Source: Podocnemis expansa (lineage: Eukaryota; Chordata; Testudines; Podocnemididae). From it: a DNA stretch of 64,000 nucleotides. The stretch is taken from contig ML681971.1 in NCBI GenBank assembly GCA_007922195.1, positions 3,484,700-3,548,699 of the forward strand, given 5' to 3'. The notes below the pieces were generated by a model that saw only the letters and a program-made list of their open reading frames with translations, was not told the DNA's origin and did not search any database. Every line of letters begins with the position of its first letter. Position 1 is the stretch's first letter. The position numbers were made by a program, and so were the translations under genes. Below are positions 36,100-46,579 of the stretch, piece by piece.

Positions 36100-37500
36100 A
36101 CAGAGGTTTAGTTTGATTTCACATCACACGGTGGCAGATAAGACAGAGATCTGTAGACAAGCCCACATCATTGTTGTTTTTCAAGCCAACTGCTCGCATT
36201 CCACAGTGTTTGAGAGACATCACAATGGGAAGGTGATTTTTAAATGCTTTTCTATTGGGGCAGGATGAAGAAGATTATAAAAGCAACCTACATGTGATGA
36301 TGTGACTATTGGAAACCCTTATGAGCTAGGTCAGCCGTAAATTTGGGAAACTTGACTGCATGGATTGAAATGACAAAGCAGTCTTCCAAAAGATATAGCC
36401 CACCCTTAATGTTTGTTAATTCAAGCAAAGGTCAATTAATCTGAATGGACTTTTAAAATGAGTAAACTGACTCTTAAATCTCTAAAACGTAGCTTCAGGG
36501 GCTCTGTGTTGTTGATAAATTATTGTTCTTCTTCCCTTACAGCCCTCTCCCTACCCCTGACAATTTGTATTGGGCATTTCGTGATAGGTATTTGTATGGT
36601 TGCTTCCTTTCTGGTTTTAATGTAGTATATATAAAGCCTACTGTAATTAAAGTTGAAGCAATAAACCTTGGACATTCTTGCACTAAGTAATCCCTTATTG
36701 AGTGCAGTACTTTGCCTAGGGCACAGAGGATCACTCACCTGTACAGGAGCTATCCCTTCAGGCAGAAAAACCCAAAAACTGGGACTGAGAACCTTACAGA
36801 AATTTGCCCTACTTGCTTACAAGTTAATTCACTCATTAACTCACAATAAAAGATTGCCACTTAAGTGAAAGGGAGAACAGTTCTGCAGCAAAGACAGGCA
36901 AACTAGCCCCATTCAAATTAGTTCCACAACCAGGATCTAAATATGCAAAGGAAAAGGCTTGACCCTCTCTGAAGGACTAAGATCCTGCTTAAAGACGGGT
37001 GCTATCCCTTGGACAGAACAATTCTTTACAGGGGTGCTGCACTAAGAAATCTGATGGAGCAGTAGCAACATCCTTGCTCAGCTCTTGGGCAGCAGGGGAA
37101 CAATAAGAGCAAAGCTAGAGCCCGCAGACCCTCAGCGTGGAAGTGGAGAGGCAGGAGCGGTTTAGGAAGCTGCAGCCACCAGCGTGATCCACAGCTGTAC
37201 ATCAAATGCGAAGGGCACTTTCTCAGGCAGCTGGCCCGTGGAGCCGAGGATGCACTGGAAAGTCGACTTAAACGATGGGGGGGGGGATAAAATTTCACTT
37301 AAACAAATAAACCCCGCAGATTAGGGGTGCCTGGGAAGGCTCCTGAGCAGTAGCTGTGTCCTCCTGCTCCAGCAGCTGGGAAACTAGCTGAGAAAGTTCC
37401 CTTGGGCTGAAAGGGAGCATAGCAGGGACAGCTAGCCAGGGGAGGGGGGGTCTGGGCTGGGGGGCTGAGATAAGGGGGTGGGGAGTGTGCATGTGAGGTG
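36100..37500. other. HCN4 intron 1, proximal part with no recognised repeat
   Basis: Chance frames only. GC content rises toward the array at 37.5 kb. G-runs lie near 37277-37287 and 37439-37448. Confidence 0.45.
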
Positions 37501-37529
37501 GTTGGGGAGCCCTAGGTGTGGGTTGCGGG

Positions 37530-38520
37530 TGTAGAACCAGCTGGGAGGCTTGGGACTGAGAGGTGGAGGTGAGGGAGCGACTCAGAGAGCCCAGGGCTGG
37601 GAGCCAGTGGAGAGCTCTGGCCTAAGAGGAGGGCTGAGAGATGGAGATGTGGGGGTGACTGGGGAGCCCCAGGCTGGGGGGACTGAGGGGTGGCTGGGAG
37701 CTCTCTCAGTCTCAATAGCTGAAGCCGCTGTGGGGTGACTGAGGGGTGCGGGTGAGAAATGGCTGGGGATCCCTAGGGTGAAAGATGGAGATGTGGGGGG
37801 CTGGGAAGCCCTGAGGGGTGCAGCTGGCAGCCAGCTGGAGAGCTCTGGGCTAAGAGGTGGGGATGAGGGGTGCAGGTGAGGGGGGGGCTGAGAAATGAGA
37901 TGTGGGGTGACTGGCGAGCCCGGGCTGGGAGCTCTCTCTATATCGATGCCTAAAGCTGGTGTAGGAGTGACGGAGTGCGTGTGAGAAGTGGCTGGGGATC
38001 CCTGGGGTGAGAGATGGAGATGTGGGTGGCTCGGGAGCACGGGGGCTGAGAGATGGAGATGTGTGGGAGTGACTGGGGAGCCCTGGGCTGGGGGATCTGG
38101 GGAGTCAGCTGGGGGCTCTCTCTATGTCGACACATAAAGCTGGTGCAGGAGTGACGGAGAGGTGCGTGTGAGAAGTGGCTAGGGATCCCTGGGGTGAGAG
38201 ATGGAGGTGTGGGTGGCCTAGGAGCCTGGGGGGCCCTGAGGGGTGGCTGAGGGAACCGGGGCTGAGAGAGGAAGATGTGTGGGAGTGACTGGGGAGCCCC
38301 GGGTTGGGGGGCTGGCCACTCTCTCTCCGTCCCTGAAGCCGCTGTGGGGTGGGTGAGAAATGGCTGGAGATCTGTAGGGTGAGGGGTGGCTGGGGACCCC
38401 TGGGCTGAGACGGAGATGTGGGGGTGACCGGGGAGCCCCGGGCTCGGGACTCTCTCTCGGTCCCTGCCGCCGCTGTAGGGGAGAGCGGGGGTGCGGGCTC
38501 GGGGCGGCGGGTCTCTGTCT
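37530..38520. repeat. Decayed tandem array in HCN4 intron 1 containing copies of the exon 1 end
   Basis: The segment is made of irregular units of about 70-230 bp. They share phrases such as tgagagatggagatgtggg, ggctggggatccctgggg and gggagctctctc. Each main unit also carries a block like the exon 1 3' end. The exon has cctgaagtcgctgtagggg at 38532-38550; related blocks are ctgaagccgctgtgggg at 38333-38349 and 37719-37735, cctgccgccgctgtagggg at 38463-38481, and more diverged taaagctggtg(c/t)agga near 38134 and 37951. The array therefore seems to have grown from the exon-intron junction. None of the copies keeps the donor GT seen at the real junction. Confidence 0.75.
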
Positions 38521-38532
38521 CTGTCTCGGTAC

Positions 38533-39152
38533 CTGAAGTCGCTGTAGGGGTGGATGATCCAGAAGCCGGCGGACTTGACCCGCTCCTGCTCCCTCTCCAC
38601 GGCCTTCTGCGACCCGAACATGCGGAGGGAGAATTTGTTGACCCCGGGCTGCAGCATGGCCCCGAACTGGCGCTGCATGAAGCCGGCCTGGCCCAGCCGC
38701 AGCTCCTCGTCGGGGCCCAGGGGGTCGCCCCCCAGCCCGCCCTCCACCTTGATGGAGCCGCAGGACGAGGCGGCCGGGGGGGACGGGCCGGGCGAGGCGG
38801 CGGGCTCGGGCTCGCGGCCGCCGGGGGGGCCCCGCTCCTCGCCGGGGGAGGCCGCCTCGCCTTCGCCCCCGATCAGCCGCCGGCCCTCGGCCGCGTCGTG
38901 CGGGGGGCGGCCGGCGCCGGCCAGCGAGGCCAGGCTGCCCCGGAAGCGGCGGCAGTCCCCGTTGGTGCTGCTCTTGGGGCCGGGCCCCCGGCCCGCCTCG
39001 CCGGCCGGCCCGGGCTCCCCGGCGGCGGGCGGCGCCAGCGGCTTGAGGCGGATGCTCTTCCTCCGCGCCGCCGCCTCGCCCTCGCCCTCCTCGTCCATCG
39101 CCGACGCCTTGGCCCCGCCGGCCTGGGGCAGGCTGTAGAGCCGCTTGCGCAT
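38533..39152 (-). CDS. HCN4: HCN4 exon 1: hyperpolarization-activated cyclic nucleotide-gated channel, N-terminal coding exon (partial gene)
   Basis: HCN4 is a tetrameric plasma-membrane channel that carries the cAMP-modulated pacemaker current in sinoatrial and some neuronal cells. This exon encodes 206 codons plus two bases. Seen directly: the start [10 protein letters not shown], an acidic and basic stretch ([20 protein letters not shown]), [18 protein letters not shown] near residues 60-77, IKVEGG near 134, then [19 protein letters not shown] and the block up to HPYSDFR (about 150-207), the start of the HCN domain (Ion_trans_N). From family knowledge, the [10 protein letters not shown] start and the [16 protein letters not shown] block point to HCN4 rather than HCN1-3. 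The exon ends in AG followed by GTACCG, splitting the last Arg codon, a normal donor. The ATG at 39152-39150 has G at -3. The frame runs 20 codons further upstream only from a GTG, so ATG is preferred. The linker (about residues 80-130) is low-complexity and looks shorter than in mammals. Exon 2 (S1 onward) was not found in the window. Confidence 0.93.
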
Positions 39153-39253
39153 GGCGGGGGGCGGCTGGTCGCCCCGCTCCGCCCCCAGCCCGGCCTCCCG
39201 CGCCCGGCTCACGGGGCAGGCGGCGGCTGGCGACTCATCGGCTCCCTCCGCTG

Positions 39254-39293
39254 CCCGGGGCGGGGCAGGGCAGGGCAGGGCAGGGCAGGGCGC
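39254..39293 (+). repeat. G-rich (GGGCA)n microsatellite just upstream of the HCN4 start codon
   Basis: The plus strand reads as two GGGG runs followed by several GGGCA units, giving six or more G-tracts of at least three within about 40 bases. It lies about 100 bp 5' of the HCN4 ATG, in the putative 5' UTR or core promoter. The G-rich strand is the template strand for HCN4. Such spacing fits the usual G-quadruplex pattern (inference). Confidence 0.8.
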
Positions 39294-40208
39294 CCGGCGC
39301 GGTCACTGCGAGCCTCGCCGGCCGGCTCTGGCGCTGCCGCGATCCCGGCCGCTGGCTCCGGAGGGCCCGGGCCCAGCCCACACGTGGCGACGAGCAGCCG
39401 CGCTAAGTGCCGCCTGGCCGCGCGGCCGCAGGTGCGGCAGAGCCATGCTGGCAGCGCCGGCGCCCCGGCACGGCGGCCATCCGCCCCCGCCTGCTGGGGG
39501 TCGACTCGGCGCGCTCACATCACGGCCGTCGCTCGCTCCTCGGCCTGGCTACATGCGCCGGGCTCGCCCAGTTGCCATAGGAGCCGCGGCTCTGCCCACC
39601 TGAGCCCTCAGCCCGGCGTCTTAAAAGGGCAACGCGCGCGCGGCCGGCTGGGCGCTGCCGTATTTCCGCGGCAGGCTGCGGTGGCCGCTCCTCGCAGGGC
39701 TTCCCCGGGCAAGTTCATTGCAGGGCGGGGGGGGAGCGGGGATTGCACCTTGCCAGGGTCACGTCCCCTCCGCGCCGCCCGGCGCTGCAGTCGGGGCTCT
39801 TGGGGCGCGCTGGCACCATTGAACACAAGGCTCCAGCCGGGCCGGTTCACCTTGCGGCGCTCGCTTGCAGGCCGCCTCCTCGCATGCAAAGCAGGGGGCT
39901 GAGGCCAGCCGCGCTTCCCCAGCGCGGGTGGGTTGGGAGGAAGCCACGTTCTCGGCAACCCGGCAGAGTTGGGGGCTTCCTGCGGCCCCAGCCCTGTCAT
40001 AGCCCCTGGGGCCCCTATGGGCTGGGTCTGCAGCAGGCGTCGGCCCAAGCGCTTCCCTACCGAGCCCGGAGTAGGGGGGCGCACGGGGAAACCCCTTCAG
40101 GGGCAGCTCGGCCCAGGCTGCGCCCAGGCTGCCCACCTCCCCGGGGCCTGGTGACTGCGAGGGTCAGGTGGGTCCAGACCCCTGGCTGCCAGGTGTGGGG
40201 AACATGGA

Positions 40209-40405
40209 CTCACAGAGTTGGAAGGGACCTCATGAGGTCATCTAGTCCAACCCCCTGCTAAAAGCAGGCCACTCTCCCTAAATCATCCCAGCTGGGATAT
40301 CCTCTAACCAGACCTTAAATATCCCCAAAACAGAGATTCCACCACCTCCCGAGGCAACCCATTCCAATGCTTCACCAGCCTCCTGGTGAAATGGCCACAG
40401 CCACG
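40209..40405 (-). mobile_element. CR1 LINE 3' fragment
   Basis: Reads on the minus strand as the CR1 3' end: cagagttggaagggacctca, tgaggtcatctagtccaacc and aacccattccaatgcttcac are its reverse-complement signatures. It is 5'-truncated and lies at the upstream edge of the HCN4 CpG island. Confidence 0.88.
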
Positions 40406-40803
40406 CTTATTCCTACGGGAGGGGATTGGGTGAGTCCACCCTGCGCACCCGCTGGGTGTTTGTCCATTCCTGGTTCTTCTAGGAGGCGCAGCCGCCTAGC
40501 CTGACTTCCCCATGCACAGGCTCATCTGCCATTTGTCCCCTCGCATCATCCCCATGTCTTCAAGGGCCTGCTGGCTTTGACCCACTGACTACAGATTGGA
40601 TGGTGACCAGTCCTTGAGCTAGCTTCTGGGGGGAGATCTCCATTCGAAATGTTCCTTCCAGGAGACTGGAGAAAAATGACCCCTCCAGCAGCATTACCAA
40701 CCTGTTTCCCCCCTCCTTCAGATACTGAGTGATGCTGGGAGAGGTGAGGGCACTTGTGGGTCTCAGGTGCAATAGACCACCTTCTGAACAGCAGGTGCTA
40801 GGG
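40406..40803. other. Upstream flank with no recognised feature
   Basis: Mixed composition; no gene or repeat identified. Confidence 0.45.
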
Positions 40804-41076
40804 CAGGGGCCTGCAAACTGGGGCTCTGAGCTGCATTAGGCTGCCTCTTGAGGCTCTGGGCTCTGTCCTCCCCACCCCACCACTGGGAACCCTGTGCGGG
40901 CAGCGGCAAAAGGCTCCAGACTCTGCCCTCCACCCCTGTGACTCTGCGGGGCTGCTCCTGGTTCTAGGCTTCCCAGACACCAGGAGACCATACCCACTGC
41001 AGCTCTCCAAACATGTGGCTACTGGAGGCATTTTTTTAAAACGGCTCTTCTTATCATTTGGGCTGCTGACCCCCTG
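40804..41076. mobile_element. Non-autonomous hAT
   Basis: Left end caggggcctgcaaac; right end gggctgctgaccccctg. Flanked by tgctaggg (40796-40803) and tgctagca (41077-41084), 6 of 8. 273 bp, non-coding. Confidence 0.72.
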
Positions 41077-41382
41077 TGCTAGCAAGTTTTCCTTACTGAG
41101 GAGCATGATGTGTCCCTCGCAGACACTGCCAGAGAGATCAGTTAGGGCCAGTTGAAGGATAGAGATGCTTGTCTTCTTTGCCTCTGCCTTGTTCTAGTTT
41201 GCTCTTGGAAATGTCTGCAGGAATTCTTTTTTCTGGACTTTCTGGGGTTATTCTCTCAACTCTGCCTCATTTCAGTGGCTCAAATAAAATCCTGTTAAAA
41301 TCCCAGAGAGAGCAGCTGGCCATAACACAATAGAGATTCAAAGCATACAAGCTGGAGCTAATACAACAGAGACTGAATAAAT

Positions 41383-41452
41383 GAGTCTTGTGGTGCTTTT
41401 AAAGACTTAAAAAATTATTTGTCACATGAGCTTTTATGGGAGAAAATCCCAC
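41383..41452 (+). repeat. Single arm related to the foldback element at 49.8 kb
   Basis: Shares agtcttgtggtgcttttaaa, gactt, and tatgggagaaaatcccact with the arms at 49789-49872. Only one arm is present here. A related cagactaacatggctg word also occurs at 44128-44143. Confidence 0.6.
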
Positions 41453-41780
41453 TGTTTCTGTATAAGAATATTTCTGTATAATATTCTGACTGTAGCCGTG
41501 ACAAAGCCAGGAGGCTGGTGTATAGAGTTAGTCACTATGCACTGGGATGTGGGCACACTACTCACCAGTGGGGGAGTGTGATGTTCCCCTCCCAGGATCT
41601 GGTTCTGTCTGCCACTGTGACCCGCAGTTCTCCACTCCAGAACCCCAATTCACTCTGTTATGGCAGGTAACCATACATTCCCAACTCAGTCCACACCAGC
41701 CTCCTGCATGGAATTTGTCCCAGACAGTGGGCATGTGGTCCACAGTCACTCAAGGGACAGGCCTCAGCACCCCCAGCTCC

Positions 41781-42034
41781 CAGAGCCAGATTTTGGTGTT
41801 TGTAGGCCCTAGGCACTTTCACTCCAAAATGTGCAAAAAGAGGGGTAAACGCCAATTGAATTACGTCAATTGACACGATACACTTTAAACTATTCTAATG
41901 CTAAACCATGTGATTTTCCTTATTTTTCCTTATTTTTTCCTGCTTTTTTAATTTTTTCCCTTGTTCATAGGCCCTAAAAATTCTGTAGGCCCTAGGCACT
42001 GTGCCTACAGTGCCTAATGGGAAATCCAGCAGCA
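41781..42034. mobile_element. Non-autonomous hAT with perfect 8-bp duplication
   Basis: Flanked by identical ccagctcc at 41773-41780 and 42035-42042. The left end cagagccagattttgg and the inverted right end tgctgctggatttccc are a diverged pair. The phrase taggccctaggcact occurs near both ends. Confidence 0.65.
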
Positions 42035-42639
42035 CCAGCTCCAGGATACCACACTAAGAACTACCATCCTACAAGGATTGTGACCCATTCCCCAATCACT
42101 ATTAGGCTCATGTGCCATACTTAAAAGAAAAGCCTAGCAGGATCTTACTCAGGGAGACAAGGCAATATGATATATTTATTGTAAATAAGTAAGGATAGCA
42201 AAAATCAGTCACACATGCATGCACACACAAACATAAGTTCTGTAAGTTGGTGTGATATAATTACCAGTCCTTTCATGCTTTGCTTGAGCCGGCCTAGTGG
42301 CCAGCTCGGCTGGGCACAAGGAGGGAGCCAGGCTTCTGTTGGTCGCAAATCCGATGCTCCAAGATGACAGTTGCAGAATAAGACCCAAAGTTTTCATGTT
42401 CTTACCCATCTTTTATACTTGCTGGCCCTCACAAAAGTCTATGGGATCTGCTGTGTCATTTTACCTCAGGGCTCCGGTGAAATCATTGGTCACTAGTCAC
42501 TTGAAGACTTGATTGTATTTTGTTCTTTTCTTTCTGGGATGGCTCCTTCTGTTTGCTTTAATCAGAGATGTCTGCATCATTCAGCCAGTTAGATGGTTCT
42601 TGTGTTCATCAGGAAATGCTGGCAGTTGAGACTGAGCCC

Positions 42640-42641
<2 letters not shown>

Positions 42642-42671
<30 letters not shown>
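42642..42671. repeat. (CA)n microsatellite
   Basis: Uninterrupted CA dinucleotides, about 15 units, followed by ccc and a second short cacacac. Confidence 0.95.
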
Positions 42672-42672
<1 letters not shown>

Positions 42673-43968
42673 CTTTCATACACACACCTTGTTTACACAT
42701 TAAAATGAACTTACACAGCATACGCCTGAACCAGGTTTCATCAAGTATACAAAATGGAGTACAAAGTTTAAGCAGGAGTTCCAAACTGACAACATGGAGT
42801 CTTGTTGGACATTAGTTATAATGTCTATTACACATGATTACAGAATTATTTTACTGATGACACTGAAGGACATATACACAACATTAACTAGCATATACTT
42901 TAAAGGTAAATGCAATTCATTATCTATCTGTGCCCCTACACATGAACTCCAGTTCGCCCATTTATCAAGGAAATGAGAATGCCCAGCTCTGCTCACTCAC
43001 ACCCTATCAGTTGACACAGCTTTAGGTAAAACAAATACTAGTTTCTTCATTAAAATATGATTTTAAGTGAGTATATAGCAAATCAATGCACAACCATTTA
43101 ATAAAGGAATCAGGAGTTAACACAATCAAATAAAAGATATAAGAAGCATGCTAACTATCATAATTGTCCAAGATTTCTCACAAGATCTGGCTAAATGATG
43201 GTTTAACAGCCAGTCTCTGCCTATCCCTAGGCAAGGCCTAATCCTTCTTCTAGGTATTTCAAGATGGGGAATCTCTGGCAAAAGCCACTTCCAGTTTGAA
43301 GCGTCGGTATTTGTTTCCAAACTTCTCCACCCCTTCCCCTCTTCCTGGGCTGAGGTGATTTTCTTTGTCCAGGAGAGTCAGGAGTCCTCCCTCTCTCCAG
43401 CTGAGGTGCTACAGGCATTTATTTAGTCCATTGTTATGGTTATCTTCTCTGGATACATGCTTGCAGCTTTGGCTGTTTACATGCTGCCGGAAGACAGTTC
43501 TGATTGTGTCATCCCCCACCCCCAAGCTATGTAAAATACCTGGAGATATCTTCATATCTGTACGTACTTAATGCTGCAGGAAACATGATACCGTAATAAT
43601 GCAGCAGAGCATTCAAAAGGGAACCTTGCATGGCACATTTTGCTTCAAACCATCCGATTATGCTGCAAAAGTAAGCATGAAAGTTACATAGATCATAGCC
43701 CATTGAGTATCACATGACAGGAAGTACGCAGGTCATCCCAAATGAATGCCCCACCCTTTTAAGCCTACTCCCCAGCCCTATTTTGTATTCCCTACATGCC
43801 ATTCTTATCACAGGAAAATATACAGGACTATTTGAAGAGAGTTTGTAAAAAATCCCTGACCCTGTAAAGCCTTAGGCTCAGATTCAGCACAGTGCTTACC
43901 TTTATGTTCATGCTTCCTTGGGCACATGCTTAAGTACCATTGATATCAATGAGTTTGAGCCATGTGCT

Positions 43969-45180
43969 CAGAGGCAGCCTTAGGCAACTGCGGGCCTGAG
44001 GCGAAGGCCCATGGGGGTTCCCACTATAGGCCACCACTGCCACCCATCCCTTGGCCCCAGTCCCCCCTGCAGCCCGAACTGCATCCTCCCCCCCCCCCCC
44101 CCAACTCCTCGTTTGTTTTGCTGAAACAGACTAACATGGCTGTTCCTCTGGAACTTGTAAATTATTCTCAGGTATGATATTTTTAAAGATCTTCCCATCA
44201 TGCAGCTTGTAAATTTGTCATCTTTCACTTAAATGAGCTAATGCTGAACTGCAAAGTTAAAATGAACATTTAAAAAATTTTAAAAAGTATGTGCATTAAT
44301 TAACAAATAAAAACTGGTAAAATTAATGATGGCTCAAAAATAGCTATAATGCCACATTTAAAATTTTGGCAATCAAATCTTACAAATTTTCCATATGGGC
44401 TTGGACTTATGTGCGCTAAAAGTTTAATACAGATAATTATAATAAATAAAAGTAAGTGAAAAGAAGGTTTCTAATCTGTAGCTATAAATGAAAAACACCA
44501 AATTTCAATGAAATTCTCTGAAGTACTCAAGTTTAAGACTCTGGCCCCCTCAAAAATATTAAATAGTAAGTACAAAAGAAGCTAAAAAATTACTTACCAA
44601 AAGAAAGACATACAGCACAGACATCACACACAGCTGTACTGATTACTTGAGGGCAGCATTGTATTTATATGTAGCAGGCTATAGGGACCCACCTGGTAAC
44701 CTGAGCTAACCAAAGCCAAAAGAAAAATGGTCAGAAAGAAAAAGGAAAAGAAAAGGCAAAAGAAGAACAGGTGAAAAAGAAAACGAAATGGCAGCATTTC
44801 ATAAGTGGGACTAAAAAAAGGCAGAATAAATGGCCACACTGAGGAACAAAAAGATGAGAGACCATTGGAAAAGTTCCTGCTATTGTGCTGTCTACTGGTG
44901 TCACAAAGAGCTTGCTCCTGCTTTTCTAGCATCTTAATGTGAAGGTGATGAGCAGATAACGGTGAAATCTGCAATTCAGAAGAAACATGGCTCCTAATGA
45001 TAGTTTGCCTTGATGAGCCAAGACTGAGAAGTGCTTAGGCTTACAGCCCTACAGGCTCTGCTAGATGGAAACAATATCTATGTTTTTCTATATTTTCATT
45101 TCTGTCCACTGAATTGAGGACAGGGCCCCTTATTGTTCAGGGCCCTAGGTGGCCGCCTGCTTCACCCACCCCTAAAGTCT
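43969..45180. mobile_element. Possible hAT element
   Basis: Left end cagaggcagccttaggcaac resembles hAT ends. Right side agggccctaggtggccgcct then ccacccctaaagtct is a weak inverted match. Flanking 8-mers are catgtgct and catctgct, 7 of 8. A C-run at about 44,090-44,102 and a purine-rich tract at 44,700-44,780 lie inside. Confidence 0.35.
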
Positions 45181-45189
45181 CATCTGCTT

Positions 45190-46005
45190 GTGTTTAACAT
45201 TAAGCAGGTGCCTAAGTGCTGCACTGAATCTGGCCTCTGTTACCATGAGCCAGAATTTCAGAACTGCTCAGCAGCCAGCAAGCTGTGTATCTCAGTCTCC
45301 TACTGTGGTGCTAAGCTCTTTTAAAAATTTTCCATCATGAGTCCTACGTCACAGAGAGGGCATTAAACCCCCTAAAAATGTCTTTAAGTGACTTTTGTAC
45401 ACCTAAAGAACTTCAAAGTCATGACAATTTTCCAGTCCTGTAATCTCCTCAAATAAATAAGTTTGAAAGCCTAGGAATCAACTCCTTCTAAGAGCACAAA
45501 GCTATTATCATGGCCATGATTGGTATTATTTATGTATAATTTGTATTATGGTTGCACCTTCCTTAGGAGTAAATGGACTTCATAATAATATTTTATGTAC
45601 AGAAAAGTTGCTACTGTTGGAGTACTGAGCCCAGCTCATCCTGGACTGCAGGCAGATGTCATTCTGTTGGGGAGAGGAGAGAGGAAACTTTTCTTTTGCA
45701 AGTTGATTGCTTTTTAAAATGGTGTCTCTTTGAACTCTTCAGAGAGTTGGAATAAGTCCCAGGTAGATGGATTTAGTGGGCAGAGTGCAGGTGAGACAGT
45801 AAAAGTGGTAGATTATTTATCATTGCTTCTGTAAATGATCACAGAGCTAGCTCCCCATCGACATATGTACTGCATGATAAACACATGTACATATAATCCA
45901 GTTTAAAGATTCCAGGACAGCAACTGATAAATGCCAACAGTCATGTTATTAGTGAACTCAGGATCCATGAGCTAACGAAGTCCTGGAAACTGCAATCCTC
46001 CAGAA
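45190..46005. other. Upstream flank with no recognised feature
   Basis: AT-rich; chance frames only. Confidence 0.45.
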
Positions 46006-46224
46006 CAGTGTTTCCCAACCAGTGTGCCACAGCACACAAGTTTGCCACCAGGTCAGAGCAGGTGTGCCACAAAATTTTTTGGAAAAAACTATTCAAAGAG
46101 CTCTGGATTGGCTCCTTAGCTCATGAATATTCATGATGTCATTTGGAAACTATATGGTGGTGTGCCTCAGATCAATTAAAGGTAGCAAGCTGTACCACAG
46201 CAGAGAAAATGTGGGGAACCACTG
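46006..46224. mobile_element. Short hAT (Charlie-type ends)
   Basis: Left end cagtgtttcccaacc; right end ggggaaccactg. Flanked by ctccagaa (45998-46005) and ctctagaa (46225-46232), 7 of 8. Contains gtgtgccacagcacac near the left end. 219 bp. Confidence 0.88.
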
Positions 46225-46397
46225 CTCTAGAAACTGCAGGAGAGGTGTGGGATGGGTAGTCGCAGTTTAAGTTTCCTTCGGATTGACCTGTTGGGCCATC
46301 TCTAGGGTGATAGGTTAGTTTAGAACCCACCACCCATTTAGTCCTTTTCCCTGCTGCCAAGACTACCAGAAAGAGAGTCTATAAGTAAGCTTATGAT

Positions 46398-46569
46398 CAG
46401 GGCCAGCGCTGGGGATCGTGGTCCCCCCCCCCCCGCCCAGCAGAGCAACCCCGGTGCAGATGAGTGAAGTCATCAGGGGAGCACCACAGCGCTGTCCCCT
46501 TTTGACGCCCCTCAAAATGCCGGCTTCCCCTGTTACGGAGGGGCTGCTTACCGCCTAGCGCCAGCCCTG
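46398..46569. mobile_element. Very short hAT with perfect 8-bp duplication
   Basis: Left end cagggccagcgctggg; right end cctagcgccagccctg. Identical cttatgat at 46390-46397 and 46570-46577. 172 bp with a C-run at the centre of its left half. Confidence 0.93.
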
Positions 46570-46579
46570 CTTATGATTC

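Larger units (their letters stand above)
38440..40150. promoter_or_regulatory. HCN4: CpG island covering HCN4 promoter, 5' UTR and exon 1
   Basis: This segment is very GC- and CpG-rich compared with the AT-rich flanks. It spans exon 1 and about 1 kb upstream of the ATG (39.15-40.15 kb). It is the expected place for the HCN4 promoter and 5' UTR on the minus strand. No clear TATA box at a convincing distance was seen, which fits a CpG-island promoter; the exact transcription start cannot be placed. The island ends abruptly about 60 bp before a CR1 fragment at 40,209. Long open frames on the plus strand here, including one of nearly 500 codons, are by-products of GC richness and antisense to exon 1. 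Confidence 0.75.
41616..43796 (-). mobile_element. Possible long solo LTR (minus strand)
   Basis: Read on the minus strand it begins tgtagggaatacaaaatagg and ends gggtcaca (TG...CA). It is flanked by tgccac (41610-41615) and tgccat (43797-43802). A minus-strand AATAAA lies in atatatttattgtaaat near 42171-42187. It contains a hAT at 41,781-42,034 and a (CA)n at 42,642-42,671. About 1.9 kb without the hAT is long for an LTR, so this stays tentative. Confidence 0.35.

Noticed and set aside
37295..37715. Minus-strand Pro/Ser/His-rich frames in intron 1
   Set aside because: They are produced by the tandem array and neighbouring GC-rich DNA, with no splice or family support.
39153..39212. Upstream extension of the HCN4 frame by 20 residues
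   Set aside because: It begins at GTG, not ATG. The ATG at 39152 matches the [10 protein letters not shown] sequence near the start of known HCN4 proteins.
38418..39902. Plus-strand open frame of nearly 500 codons over the CpG island
   Set aside because: It is antisense to the HCN4 exon in very GC-rich DNA, has Ala/Gly/Arg-rich composition, and shows no family motif.
44624..44974. Phe/Leu-rich minus-strand frame that looks like a membrane protein
   Set aside because: It is the complement of a purine-rich low-complexity tract, which always yields Phe, Leu and Ser codons.
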